DNA of 20,153 bases from RGIG1993 sp964564225 (lineage in GTDB: Bacteria; Bacillota; Clostridia; Oscillospirales; CAG-272). The stretch spans positions 1 through 20,153 of the forward strand of contig CAZMAF010000028.1 of assembly GCA_964564225.1 (NCBI GenBank). Direction: 5' to 3'. The notes under the pieces are model-generated. The model saw only the letters and a list, made by a program, of their open reading frames with translations. It searched no databases and was not told the DNA's origin. The translations under genes were made by a program, and so were the position numbers. Positions within the stretch are counted from its first letter, which is position 1; the number at the start of each line of letters is the position of its first letter. This document shows positions 1-7,919 of the stretch, one piece after another.

Positions 1-1750
1 GCTGACGCATCTTCTTTTTGCCTTCTTTTTGTTTTTCAAGAAGTTTCTTCTTACGAGTGATATCGCCGCCGTAGCATTTCGCCAGAACGTCTTTACGCAT
101 TGCTTTTACAGTTTCACGAGCAATGATCTTGCCGCCGATTGCCGCTTGAACGGGAATTTCAAAGAGAGCGCGCGGAATATTTTCCTTCAACTTTTCACAG
201 ATCTTTCTTGCTCTGGCATAAGCCTTCGTATCGTGAACAATGAAAGAAAGGGCATCGATCACTTCCCCGTTCAGCATAATATCAAGCTTCACAAGCTTAC
301 TTTCGCGATATTCAGAAAACTCATAATCAAGCGATGCATAACCGCGTGAACGACTCTTGAGAACATCAAAAAAGTTATAAATAACCTCATTTAAAGGCAT
401 CAGATAATGGAGCTCAACTCTTGTGGAATCAAGATACTTCATATCCTCAAATACACCGCGACGGTCCTGACAAAGATCCATAATTGCACCGACAAATTCG
501 GTGGGAGTAATGACGTTTGCGGCGATCATTGGCTCATAAACCGTTTGAATTTCGTCTGCGACAGGATATTCTGAAGGATTATCGACAAATATCGTTTCAC
601 CGGTTTTCTTCTCAATTTTATAAATAACACTGGGAGCTGTCGTAATGATATCAAGATTGAATTCTCTTTCAATTCTTTCTTGGATAATGTCCATATGTAA
701 CAGTCCCAAAAATCCGCAACGGAAACCAAAACCAAGTGCTACAGACGTTTCCGCTTCAAAGGATAGTGCAGCATCATTCAATTGGAGCTTTTCAAGTGCA
801 TCACGAAGATCACCGTATTTGGCACCGTCAGCAGGATAAATACCGGAATATACCATTGGAAGCGCTTTTTTAAATCCGGGCAAAGCGCTTTCGCAAGGTC
901 TTTCAGCGTGCGTCACGGTGTCTCCTACGCGCGTTTCGGATACGTTTTTAATACTTGCGGTAAAGTAGCCTACTTCACCGGCTGACAAAGAGTTTTCTTT
1001 CTTTAAACCAAACGCGGACATAGAGCCGACATCAACAATGTCAAACTCAGCACCCGTACTCATCAAACGAATACGATCTCCTGATTTAAGCGAGCCATCC
1101 ATAACGCGAATGTAGACGACAACACCCAGATATGAATCATAATAAGAGTCAAAAATCAAACATTTTAAAGGTCGGGTTTCATCGCCTTTTGGTGCGGGAA
1201 TGATCGATACCACCTGCTCAAGCACGTCTTCAATATTCAAGCCCGTTTTGGCAGAAACCGCAGGACATCCATCGGCAGGAATACCGATAATATCCTCAAT
1301 CTCTTTTCTTGCCCCTTCAATGTCGGCAGATGGAAGGTCAATTTTGTTGATAACGGGTAAAATTTCAAGATCGGCATCAATGGCAAGATATGCATTGGCG
1401 AGAGTCTGAGCTTCAATTCCCTGCGAAGCATCGACAACAAGTAACGCGCCTTCACAAGCGTTCAAGGAACGCGAAACCTCGTAATTAAAGTCAACGTGAC
1501 CGGGAGTATCAATCAGGTTTAAAGTATAAGTTTCCCCATTTTGGGCAATATAATTCATTTTTACAGCACGAGCTTTAATCGTGATGCCGCGCTCGCGCTC
1601 AAGATCCATGTTGTCCAGGAGTTGATTTTCCATCTCTCGCGCCGAAACCGTCTCCGTTTTCTCTAAAAGACGATCTGCAAGTGTGGATTTTCCGTGATCA
1701 ATATGTGCTATAATCGAAAAATTACGAATATGAGCTTGTCTTTTGTTCAT
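1..1750 (-). CDS. lepA: Elongation factor 4 (LepA), 3' end cut by window
   Basis: This is a translational GTPase that acts on stalled or mis-translocated ribosomes. My translation from the ATG at 1750 gives 583 residues with no stop before the window edge. The family is about 600 residues, so roughly 18 C-terminal residues are missing. The G domain is intact: G1 AHIDHGKST (residues 15-23), G2 RGIT (54-57), G3 DTPGH (81-85), G4 NKID (135-138), and a SAK G5 further on. The LepA-specific C-terminal part is recognisable, with a Lys-rich end. The start is supported by AAAGGA seven bases upstream. It begins 24 bp after prkC with no promoter or terminator between, so it is probably the last visible gene of the rlmN-stp-prkC operon. 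Family identity is very secure; the operon assignment is inference. Confidence 0.96.
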   Translation of the reverse strand, partial: MNKRQAHIRNFSIIAHIDHGKSTLADRLLEKTETVSAREMENQLLDNMDLERERGITIKARAVKMNYIAQNGETYTLNLIDTPGHVDFNYEVSRSLNACEGALLVVDASQGIEAQTLANAYLAIDADLEILPVINKIDLPSADIEGARKEIEDIIGIPADGCPAVSAKTGLNIEDVLEQVVSIIPAPKGDETRPLKCLIFDSYYDSYLGVVVYIRVMDGSLKSGDRIRLMSTGAEFDIVDVGSMSAFGLKKENSLSAGEVGYFTASIKNVSETRVGDTVTHAERPCESALPGFKKALPMVYSGIYPADGAKYGDLRDALEKLQLNDAALSFEAETSVALGFGFRCGFLGLLHMDIIQERIEREFNLDIITTAPSVIYKIEKKTGETIFVDNPSEYPVADEIQTVYEPMIAANVITPTEFVGAIMDLCQDRRGVFEDMKYLDSTRVELHYLMPLNEVIYNFFDVLKSRSRGYASLDYEFSEYRESKLVKLDIMLNGEVIDALSFIVHDTKAYARARKICEKLKENIPRALFEIPVQAAIGGKIIARETVKAMRKDVLAKCYGGDITRKKKLLEKQKEGKKKMRQ

Positions 1751-1774
1751 TGGCAGTCCTTTCTGTTTGGCTAA

Positions 1775-3553
1775 TCAATTTTGCGGTTGTTCGAGTGGCG
1801 GATCATCCGAATCGGTACTATCGGGAATCTGCGTGCGATTACTTACTTTTAAATAGATTGTGGAATAGTCGATTGCAATCTTTTCTCCATAAGCTCTGCT
1901 TTGGTAAATAACCGTACCGTAAGGTTTTTCTGATTCAGTATATATAATTTTATATGATATACCTGCGGCAGTCAACTCATTTTTGGCTTGAGCTATGATG
2001 CTGCCGACTAAATTGGGCATATAGGCGTAAGTTATTTTACTGCCTTTGCTGATGTTTAAAATAATCGTATCGGAAAGCATTGCAATTTCGCCATGTCCGG
2101 GATAAGTTGAGATCACTTGTCCGTATGACAGTGAGGATATATTTTTTTGAATTTGTACCGAAAATCCCAGAGCCTCGAGTTCGATTTTGACTTCTCTGTA
2201 ATCACGTCCACTATAATCTTTTAAGATCGTCATTGCTTGATCGGTGCTGACAACAAGGTTTAATTTCGGAGATTCATTGGTTGATAATTCCTGAATGAAT
2301 TGCGGAGGCGGGTTTTGCGCAATAATCGTTCCCGATTGGTAATATTCGGAATACTTATACTCAACTGAAACGTCATATCCTTCGCTTATCAGTCTTTCAT
2401 AGGTCTCATCAGAATATTGACTGTATAATAAGTCCCCTTTTGTTAAAACGGTACGCTCATTATTTTTATAAAAAAGAAGCGAGTGAAGTGCAAAATAAAT
2501 AACAAACGCAGCAATGACCGACAGAGAAAAGAAAAGCGATAATAATAAAAGTTTTCTGCGTGTTAATAATTTAGGATCGTATTTTTTCGGAAGTTTATGC
2601 GGCGCATCTTTAACCGCAAATTTAGGTTTAAATACGGTTGCTATTGTATTCTTAGGAAGAGCCGCACTATAGTCAAATTCTTCATTCTGCAATTCAAAGT
2701 CAAAACTAATAGCCGGATTTTGATAATACAGCGCCAGATATCGGAGAATTTCATCAGAACTCTGAAAGCGCGCTGATAAATTTTTGCTCATCGCTTTTAA
2801 AATAATCTGCTCGATGGCATCGGGAATATTCGGATTATAATGCGTGGGACGGATAGGAGCTTCTTTGAAATGTTTTCGTATAATTTCGTTCATACGGTCT
2901 TCAGCAACCGGCTTATCGGACGTAAACGGTAAGTGACCCGTGAGCATTTCATAAAGTACGATACACGCTGAATATAGGTCGCTGCAGGGATACACTTTAA
3001 CACCTTTAGCTTGTTCGGGACTGATATAGTTTACTGTTCCGACAGCTTTTCCGGTAATCTGGTGATCTGTTTCCATAATAACCGCAATTCCAAAATCGTA
3101 TAGCTTAATTTTCCCGTCAGTAGCAATACGGATGTTGTGCGGTTTAATGTCACGGTGAATAATACCGCGTTTGTGAATATATGAAAGCACAGAAAGAAGT
3201 TGAGAAAAAATACTTAAAGCAAGGTCAAGGGGCAACTTCCCACCGGATCGGTTCAGATAATGCATCAATGTTTCGCCATGAGCAATATCCATAACAAGAT
3301 AACGACAGCCCTCCTTTAATGAACCGCCGTAATAATTCAAAAGATTGGGATGAACTTCAAGCCTTGCTACAACACGCACCTCTCGTTCAAATAACCGTAA
3401 AGCATCTTCATTGGCAAGGTACGCCTCATCAAAAACCTTCAGAGCGACTTCTTTGTTATCGACAGTATCAATTGCACGGTAAACGTTTGCGGAAGTGCCT
3501 CCGCCTAAAAACTCTGTAATACGGTATCGATTGTCAAATAGTTGTGTATTCAT
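1775..3553 (-). CDS. prkC: PASTA-domain Ser/Thr protein kinase (PrkC/StkP type)
   Basis: This is a membrane Hanks-type kinase that senses muropeptides or lipid II outside the cell and phosphorylates cytoplasmic targets. The 592 residues comprise a kinase domain (about 10-275), a basic juxtamembrane linker, one membrane helix (about 334-356) and three extracellular PASTA repeats (about 370-436, 441-503, 509-572), then an acidic tail. Visible kinase motifs are the glycine loop GGGTSANV, catalytic Lys39 (VALKV), HRD at 133-135 within HRDIKPHN, DFG at 153-155, and SPE in the activation segment. The order PASTA kinase after PP2C phosphatase is the usual Firmicute pairing. The ATG start fits the family (short N terminus before RYRI), but it lacks a normal Shine-Dalgarno: the nearest AAAGG lies about 24 bases upstream. 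Translation may be coupled to stp, which ends 29 bp upstream. Confidence 0.96.
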   Translation of the reverse strand: MNTQLFDNRYRITEFLGGGTSANVYRAIDTVDNKEVALKVFDEAYLANEDALRLFEREVRVVARLEVHPNLLNYYGGSLKEGCRYLVMDIAHGETLMHYLNRSGGKLPLDLALSIFSQLLSVLSYIHKRGIIHRDIKPHNIRIATDGKIKLYDFGIAVIMETDHQITGKAVGTVNYISPEQAKGVKVYPCSDLYSACIVLYEMLTGHLPFTSDKPVAEDRMNEIIRKHFKEAPIRPTHYNPNIPDAIEQIILKAMSKNLSARFQSSDEILRYLALYYQNPAISFDFELQNEEFDYSAALPKNTIATVFKPKFAVKDAPHKLPKKYDPKLLTRRKLLLLSLFFSLSVIAAFVIYFALHSLLFYKNNERTVLTKGDLLYSQYSDETYERLISEGYDVSVEYKYSEYYQSGTIIAQNPPPQFIQELSTNESPKLNLVVSTDQAMTILKDYSGRDYREVKIELEALGFSVQIQKNISSLSYGQVISTYPGHGEIAMLSDTIILNISKGSKITYAYMPNLVGSIIAQAKNELTAAGISYKIIYTESEKPYGTVIYQSRAYGEKIAIDYSTIYLKVSNRTQIPDSTDSDDPPLEQPQN

Positions 3554-3582
3554 AATCGATAAATGCCAAATGCGGCGCCTTT

Positions 3583-4356
3583 CTAATAGGTAAGTAATAC
3601 AGCAGTAATATTATCCCGTCCGCCGCCTTCGTTTGCGGCTTGAATCAATGTTTGAACTTTTTTCTTTTCATCAAGATTAAATATATCTTCTGAACCCCAT
3701 ATAATTGTATACATTGATTCATTTGATACATAATTTGACAAACCGTCGGAACATAAAAGGATAGTTTCGTTGGGTTGAAGCGTAACGCGGAATGTTTCCG
3801 CAGTTACACCCGCACGTGTGCCAACAGCGCGCATGATTACGTTGCGGTCGGGGTGAGCGGCTGCCATTTCAGATTGAAGCATACCGGTGTCGATCAACAT
3901 TTGAACGTATGAATGATCGCGTGTAATTTGTCGCATGGACGTTTTGGACAAATGATATAGACGTGAATCACCGACATTACAAACCAAACATTCATTATCT
4001 ATGACAAGACACGCAACAAGTGTAGTTCCCATGCCGAGCAGTTCAACAGAATCCTTGGCGTATTCAAAAACGGTATGGTTCGCCTCTTTGACAGCTTCCT
4101 TCATCATTTCTTCAAGTATATCCAAATTGACAGGGTTTTTATCCGCCAAAGAAACATTTTTCTCATTTATTTGTAAATCAAGATAATTAATGAAACTCGA
4201 AAGCGCTAACGAGGAAGCAATTTTTCCGCCTGCAGCGCCACCCATACCGTCGCAGACAATGGCAAGAACGGCATTTTCATTAAATGCAACGATATCAAAA
4301 CTATCTTGATTTTCAGTTCGATATTTACCAATATCTGTAAAACCTGCGTACTTCAT
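3583..4356 (-). CDS. stp: PP2C-family Ser/Thr phosphatase (Stp/PrpC)
   Basis: This is a metal-dependent PPM/PP2C protein phosphatase that reverses phosphorylation by the PrkC kinase encoded next. From the chosen start it has 257 residues, normal for bacterial single-domain Stp proteins. Motifs are RTENQD near residue 15, the metal-binding CDGMGGAAGG (around residues 35-44), a GMGTT turn, the C-terminal SDGLSNYV, and the terminal GGRDNITAVLL. Asp residues in the DG, SDG and GRDN motifs would hold the two manganese ions. I chose ATG at 4356 (MKYAGFTD) rather than TTG at 4365, because AAGG lies nine bases before the ATG while the TTG would sit directly on it. It follows rlmN by 33 bp and precedes prkC by 29 bp. 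No transmembrane segment is seen, so it should be cytoplasmic. Confidence 0.95.
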   Translation of the reverse strand: MKYAGFTDIGKYRTENQDSFDIVAFNENAVLAIVCDGMGGAAGGKIASSLALSSFINYLDLQINEKNVSLADKNPVNLDILEEMMKEAVKEANHTVFEYAKDSVELLGMGTTLVACLVIDNECLVCNVGDSRLYHLSKTSMRQITRDHSYVQMLIDTGMLQSEMAAAHPDRNVIMRAVGTRAGVTAETFRVTLQPNETILLCSDGLSNYVSNESMYTIIWGSEDIFNLDEKKKVQTLIQAANEGGGRDNITAVLLTY

Positions 4357-4389
4357 TCTAAGCAACCTTGCTACATAATATAGCCTTTC

Positions 4390-5439
4390 TTATACGGATT
4401 TTTCTGCATTATGTCGCAACTGTCCGCAAGACGCTTTAATATCCGAGCCCAAGGTTCTGCGGATTGTTGCATTGACGTTCAGTGCGTTTAATTCCTTGCA
4501 AAAATTTAAAACAGAGTTTTTTGATCCGCGTTTAAAACCGCTCTCCGCAACCTCGTTTACAGGAATCAGATTGACATGAAATGGTCTGTTTTTTAAATAT
4601 TGCTTTAAAAGGGCTGCCAGTCTTCGTGCATGCTCAACAGTATCGTTTTTCCCTGTTATAAGCGTATATTCAAAAGATATACGCCGTGCGGTTTGATCAA
4701 AATAATCACGACAAGCAATTAATAGCTTGTCAAGATTGTACATTACATTAATAGGCATAATTGACGATCTCGTTTCATCATCCGAAGCGTGTAATGAAAT
4801 AGACAGCGTTAGCGGCATATCCTCTTTTGCCAAATCATAAATGCGGTCAACCAATCCGCAAGTGGATAATGAAATATGGCGATAGCCAATATTCAAACCT
4901 TGCTCTTGATTAACAAGCTTTAAAAACTTAATTACGTTATCGTAATTGTCAAGTGGCTCGCCAATACCCATCAAAACCACATTGGATATACGGACACCAA
5001 GGTTCTTTTGTGCTATCAGAATTTCGCCGAGTATTTCACCCGCAGTAAGATTTCTCACTCTGCCGCCAATCGTAGATGCGCAAAATTTACATCCCATACG
5101 GCAACCGGCTTGCGTAGAAAGGCAGATTGAATAACCGTGTTCGTATTTCATAACCACACTTTCCACTAATTGTCCATCATACATACGATAGAGCAATTTA
5201 ACTGTACCGTCAATACCGGATACATATTTTTCGGCGATAATTGGATATGAAAGACAGGCTATATTTAAAAGATTCGATTTCAAATTTTTAGGAATGTTGT
5301 GCATCTCATCAAAAGTCGCCCCCTTAGCGATCCAATCGGCGAGTTGCTTTGCTCTAAATTTTGGAGCGCCGATTTCACAAGTGATGAACGTTACAAGCTC
5401 ATCATAAGACAATGAAACCAAATCGATTTTGTTATTCAT
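4390..5439 (-). CDS. rlmN: 23S rRNA (A2503-C2)/tRNA adenine methyltransferase RlmN
   Basis: This radical-SAM methyltransferase makes 2-methyladenosine at A2503 of 23S rRNA, and in some bacteria at A37 of tRNA, using a methyl-cysteine intermediate. It has 349 residues, a normal length. The 4Fe-4S motif CxxxCxxC is CRMGCKFC. The resolving Cys lies just before it (SICLSTQAGC) and the methyl-carrying Cys is in the C-terminal SDIKASCGQLR. GIGEPLDN and SLSTCG further support the RlmN subfamily. I chose ATG 5439 (MNNKIDLVSL): GGAGG at 5447-5451 sits seven bases upstream, whereas an upstream in-frame TTG at 5457 would put that site inside the gene. Lack of an SXXXGCG-type Cfr signature and the clear RlmN context argue against the Cfr resistance paralogue. 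It is the first gene after the promoter at 5470-5498. Confidence 0.96.
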   Translation of the reverse strand: MNNKIDLVSLSYDELVTFITCEIGAPKFRAKQLADWIAKGATFDEMHNIPKNLKSNLLNIACLSYPIIAEKYVSGIDGTVKLLYRMYDGQLVESVVMKYEHGYSICLSTQAGCRMGCKFCASTIGGRVRNLTAGEILGEILIAQKNLGVRISNVVLMGIGEPLDNYDNVIKFLKLVNQEQGLNIGYRHISLSTCGLVDRIYDLAKEDMPLTLSISLHASDDETRSSIMPINVMYNLDKLLIACRDYFDQTARRISFEYTLITGKNDTVEHARRLAALLKQYLKNRPFHVNLIPVNEVAESGFKRGSKNSVLNFCKELNALNVNATIRRTLGSDIKASCGQLRHNAEKSV

Positions 5440-5469
5440 GACAACACCTCCGCCCAAACATTATTTTTT

Positions 5470-5498
5470 ATTATAACACATATTATATTTTATTTCAA
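5470..5498 (-). promoter_or_regulatory. Vegetative (SigA-type) promoter of the rlmN-stp-prkC-lepA unit
   Basis: Read on the minus strand, -35 TTGAAA (5493-5498) and -10 TATAAT (5470-5475) are separated by exactly 17 bases. The start of transcription would fall about 20 bases before the GGAGG of rlmN. No other promoter of this quality was seen in the short gaps downstream, so it probably serves the whole cluster. Confidence 0.85.
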
Positions 5499-5552
5499 TA
5501 ATAAGTCATGAAAAATCGTAAAAAAACCATTTTAACTGATGGAAAATTAATA

Positions 5553-5582
5553 AAGGAGTTTTATGTTTTCATAAAACTCCTT
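5553..5582 (-). terminator. Rho-independent terminator of radC
   Basis: A perfect 12-bp inverted repeat (5553-5564 with 5571-5582) encloses a six-base loop. On the minus strand it is followed by a T-rich tail (TTTATTAATTTT). It lies 40 bases after the radC stop and upstream of the rlmN promoter, so it separates radC from the next operon. The stem has only one GGAG/CTCC block of strong pairs, so efficiency is uncertain. Confidence 0.75.
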
Positions 5583-5622
5583 AAACTATGTTTAGAAAAT
5601 ATAGATTATTTGACAAGATGAT

Positions 5623-6315
5623 TCAATGGGCGAGTTGATTGTCTATATATTGAATTATGGGACAATATGAACTGCCGGCAATTACGAAATGTTCTTCAAG
5701 TTCAATATCCACGCCGCGTAACACTCTTCTGAGATAGCGAGTAGTTGAAATATCTTCATCGGAAGGGTCTGCACAACCGGATAAGTGATTGTGTGCAATA
5801 ACCACTCGCGCCGCGCCTTGCAATAACGCAAATTCAGCAATCTTACGCGAATCAATACTCGAAGAAATGACCGTTCCTTCAAATATTTTTTTGCATGCAA
5901 TTAAATGTGCCCGTGCGTCTAAAAGCATGACGTATACCGATTCATTTATTTCGTTACAAAAGGTAGCTATAAAGTACCGGGCAATCTTTTCATAAGAATC
6001 CATTGTTTCACGAGAAGCCGCACTTGTTTCAATGCGTTTCCAGAGATATCTGATCTCTTTTAAGAAAAAAGCCGTCTTTTCTCCAACACCTTCAACTTGT
6101 ACTAACTTTTTGGGATCGGCATCAAATATGCCTTCAAGTGAACCAAAGGTGTTAAGTAAGGCGTGCGCAATCGGATTGGTGTTTTTTCTTGGAATAACGT
6201 TAAACAAAAGTAATTCCAGTATTTCATGATCAGGCATAGCATCCGGTGCATTCAGATACTTTTGTCTCATTCTGATTCTGTGTTCTTCGTGAATATTCGA
6301 ACTTTTATTCTTCAT
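5623..6315 (-). CDS. radC: RadC family JAB/MPN-domain protein
   Basis: This is a UPF0758/RadC protein of 230 residues, the usual length. The N-terminal part has a helix-hairpin-helix-like segment (LVQVEGVGEKTAFFLKEI, about residues 70-87) and the C-terminal half is a JAB1/MPN metalloprotease-like domain. The metal motif is HNHLSGCADPSDED, matching the family pattern HNHxSGxxxPSxxD. The usual Pro after the second His is Leu here. Despite the name, a role in DNA repair has not held up in general and the true function is unclear. It is monocistronic: its own consensus promoter lies at 6354-6382 and its own terminator at 5553-5582. GGGAG six bases before the ATG supports the start. Confidence 0.93.
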   Translation of the reverse strand: MKNKSSNIHEEHRIRMRQKYLNAPDAMPDHEILELLLFNVIPRKNTNPIAHALLNTFGSLEGIFDADPKKLVQVEGVGEKTAFFLKEIRYLWKRIETSAASRETMDSYEKIARYFIATFCNEINESVYVMLLDARAHLIACKKIFEGTVISSSIDSRKIAEFALLQGAARVVIAHNHLSGCADPSDEDISTTRYLRRVLRGVDIELEEHFVIAGSSYCPIIQYIDNQLAH

Positions 6316-6353
6316 TGTAAACTCCCAGTAAACTCTTATATATTGATACTTAC

Positions 6354-6382
6354 ATTATAAAGGAATCCTCAAATTTTGTCAA
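6354..6382 (-). promoter_or_regulatory. Consensus SigA-type promoter of radC
   Basis: On the minus strand -35 is TTGACA (6377-6382) and -10 is TATAAT (6354-6359), with a 17-base spacer. Both hexamers are perfect consensus. The start codon of radC is about 38 bases beyond the -10. The -35 sits only eight bases from the hairpin that ends the spoIIIA operon. Confidence 0.9.
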
Positions 6383-6390
6383 GATATAAA

Positions 6391-6413
6391 AAAATCGCCA
6401 TAAAGGCGATTTT
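6391..6413 (-). terminator. Terminator of the spoIIIA operon
   Basis: A nine-base perfect stem (6391-6399 with 6405-6413) has an ATAAA loop, containing the strong core ATCGCC/GGCGAT. It starts immediately after the spoIIIAH stop codon (6414-6416). On the minus strand it runs into TTTTTTTATAT. The opposite strand also ends in a T run, so it could work in both directions. Confidence 0.88.
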
Positions 6414-7019
6414 TTATTTTGTTTTTTCAATAATCGTTATGTCAGACGGCGCAATCTCCGTTTGTTTTAAAACGATCTCTTGAATTTGTGCTCGCTGATT
6501 CGGCTCAAGTCCATCACTCTTTACAACAATGTCAATGTGACTGCCCGAAATAACAGCAACACATTCCTCGAATCCCTTCGCCTTAATCAGTGCTTCAATA
6601 TTAGCTTCTGCTTGTTTATTTGAGGCAAGAACGGTGATTTCATGAAATGCGGCATCTTTCGCTTCTTCCGTTGCGTTCGCACTGGTTGTAACTGCAAGCA
6701 AGGTATTATATGCCGTATCATATGCATTTGTTCTGTTTTGCTCCGCCATTGCAAAATAACTCTCTTCTTCAGGATTGGAAACATCTACGTTTTCACCCGC
6801 AGTTGTGCTGAGGGTCGGATCGTTGGGCTCGTAAATCGGTGTGTCCGACGAAAATAACATAACATTCAAGAAGATCGCAACCGCAACCAAAGCAATCGCT
6901 CCTACGATAATGCCGTTTCTCTTAGCTTTATTTTTGAATGTTTCGCTCATTTTTTCAAATCCCCCTTTGTGTTTTTCTACTGTGCCCGAAGTAGCCTCCG
7001 ATTTAATGATTTTTACCAT
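6414..7019 (-). CDS. spoIIIAH: Stage III sporulation protein AH
   Basis: This is a mother-cell membrane protein whose extracytoplasmic domain binds forespore SpoIIQ, linking the two membranes of the engulfed forespore. The C-terminal part (about the last 100 residues) matches the ring-building motif seen in the YscJ/FliF fold, preceded by a Ser/Thr/Glu-rich stretch and one membrane helix (GIIVGAIALVAVAIFLNVML). Two starts are possible. ATG 7019 (MVKIIKSE, 201 residues) has AAAGGAGG nine bases upstream. ATG 6950 (MSETFKNK, 178 residues) has AAGGGGG ten bases upstream and gives the short cytoplasmic tail typical of the family. I report the longer form. It is the last gene of the operon, 67 bases after spoIIIAG. 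Confidence 0.9.
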   Translation of the reverse strand: MVKIIKSEATSGTVEKHKGGFEKMSETFKNKAKRNGIIVGAIALVAVAIFLNVMLFSSDTPIYEPNDPTLSTTAGENVDVSNPEEESYFAMAEQNRTNAYDTAYNTLLAVTTSANATEEAKDAAFHEITVLASNKQAEANIEALIKAKGFEECVAVISGSHIDIVVKSDGLEPNQRAQIQEIVLKQTEIAPSDITIIEKTK

Positions 7020-7086
7020 AAGGTAAAGCCTCCTTTGTGTTATCTTTGCTTCCATTGTATTCTCGGATCGGATTCAATATGTCAGT

Positions 7087-7449
7087 TTATGAAAAAGATA
7101 CGAAGATTTTATCCGAAGAAACGCCAAGCGCTGTTGAAACCATCATAATGATTTTAAATTTCACATCATCTTTTTGTTTGCCGTGACAAATGATTGCAAC
7201 TCCACGTACGTACGGCGATCCCTTCCCGTCTTCATAAGACTCGATTGTAACGATAACGTCAGCACGCGATATTCCATCCAGATTTTCAATCATATCACTG
7301 AGTTTTTGTTCTATTCTGTTTTCTTCGTTTTCTTGCGTAGAAATCTGCGTTTCGTTTTCTGAAAACTCCGAAAATACAAGAAGACCAACTGCCAAAATTG
7401 CAATTATCACAATGAAATACTTTTTAGAAATATTTCCGATCTTTCTCAA
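7087..7449 (-). CDS. spoIIIAG: Stage III sporulation protein AG, unusually short
   Basis: This is a ring-forming component of the SpoIIIA-SpoIIQ channel. It has 120 residues: one membrane helix (about 11-26), a polar Glu/Gln/Asn linker, then a ring-building-motif domain (about 46-119) ending GVSSDKIFVSFS. Position in the operon between AF and AH, and the conserved pattern IENLDGISRADVIVTIES then ALGVSSDKIFV, identify it. B. subtilis SpoIIIAG is 229 residues and carries a large insertion between the core beta strands. Here the two halves are joined by only about a dozen residues (YEDGKGSPYVRG). The reading frame is clean, so this looks like a natural short form rather than a broken gene. Confidence 0.9.
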   Translation of the reverse strand: MRKIGNISKKYFIVIIAILAVGLLVFSEFSENETQISTQENEENRIEQKLSDMIENLDGISRADVIVTIESYEDGKGSPYVRGVAIICHGKQKDDVKFKIIMMVSTALGVSSDKIFVSFS

Positions 7450-7457
7450 TGTTACTT

Positions 7458-7919
7458 TTAACTCCTTTCTACTGTAATTTCCGCAGAAAACTGATTACTT
7501 AAATAGGTTTCAATTTCTTGAATCATTAATTCGTCTTCAACTATTACTAAAATTCGTTCAATATAAAAAAGATTGCTTATTGTATCGTATTTTAACGTTA
7601 CTTCGGTACGAACGATCTTTACTGCAAATTGTTCCTGTACCATGGATTGGATTTTGCGTGACAACGTATTTTCTGCCTCTTCAAGTAATGCATCATTCCC
7701 GTCATTTACAGAATACTGCGGAGCATCAGGAACCAGTATAGAGAATCCATTTGCTAATTGCTGTACGATTGATACAAAAGGATTAAATAAGATCAGGATA
7801 GTGACAAGCCCGGTGATAAAAACGATATACGGTTTGGTTGCGTTCTGTGTATCTGATAAAATTTGTATAACCAAAATTATAATAGCTGAAATAAAAATTG
7901 ATACAAAATAATTTTTCAT
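7458..7919 (-). CDS. spoIIIAF: Stage III sporulation protein AF
   Basis: This is a channel component with 153 residues. Two closely spaced N-terminal membrane helices (about 5-22 and 30-48) are followed by an extracytoplasmic domain with a ring-building-motif-like pattern (alternating strand and helix ending EIETYLSNQFSAEITVERS). The start codon overlaps the spoIIIAE stop by one base (TAATG), implying translational coupling. The stop lies eight bases before spoIIIAG. Identification rests on size, topology and position in an otherwise unmistakable operon; the sequence itself is poorly conserved in this family. Confidence 0.88.
   Translation of the reverse strand: MKNYFVSIFISAIIILVIQILSDTQNATKPYIVFITGLVTILILFNPFVSIVQQLANGFSILVPDAPQYSVNDGNDALLEEAENTLSRKIQSMVQEQFAVKIVRTEVTLKYDTISNLFYIERILVIVEDELMIQEIETYLSNQFSAEITVERS

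Noticed and set aside
4390..5439. RlmN gene considered as a Cfr-type antibiotic resistance methylase
   Set aside because: Operon context beside stp-prkC and the close RlmN-type motifs and length point to the housekeeping enzyme.
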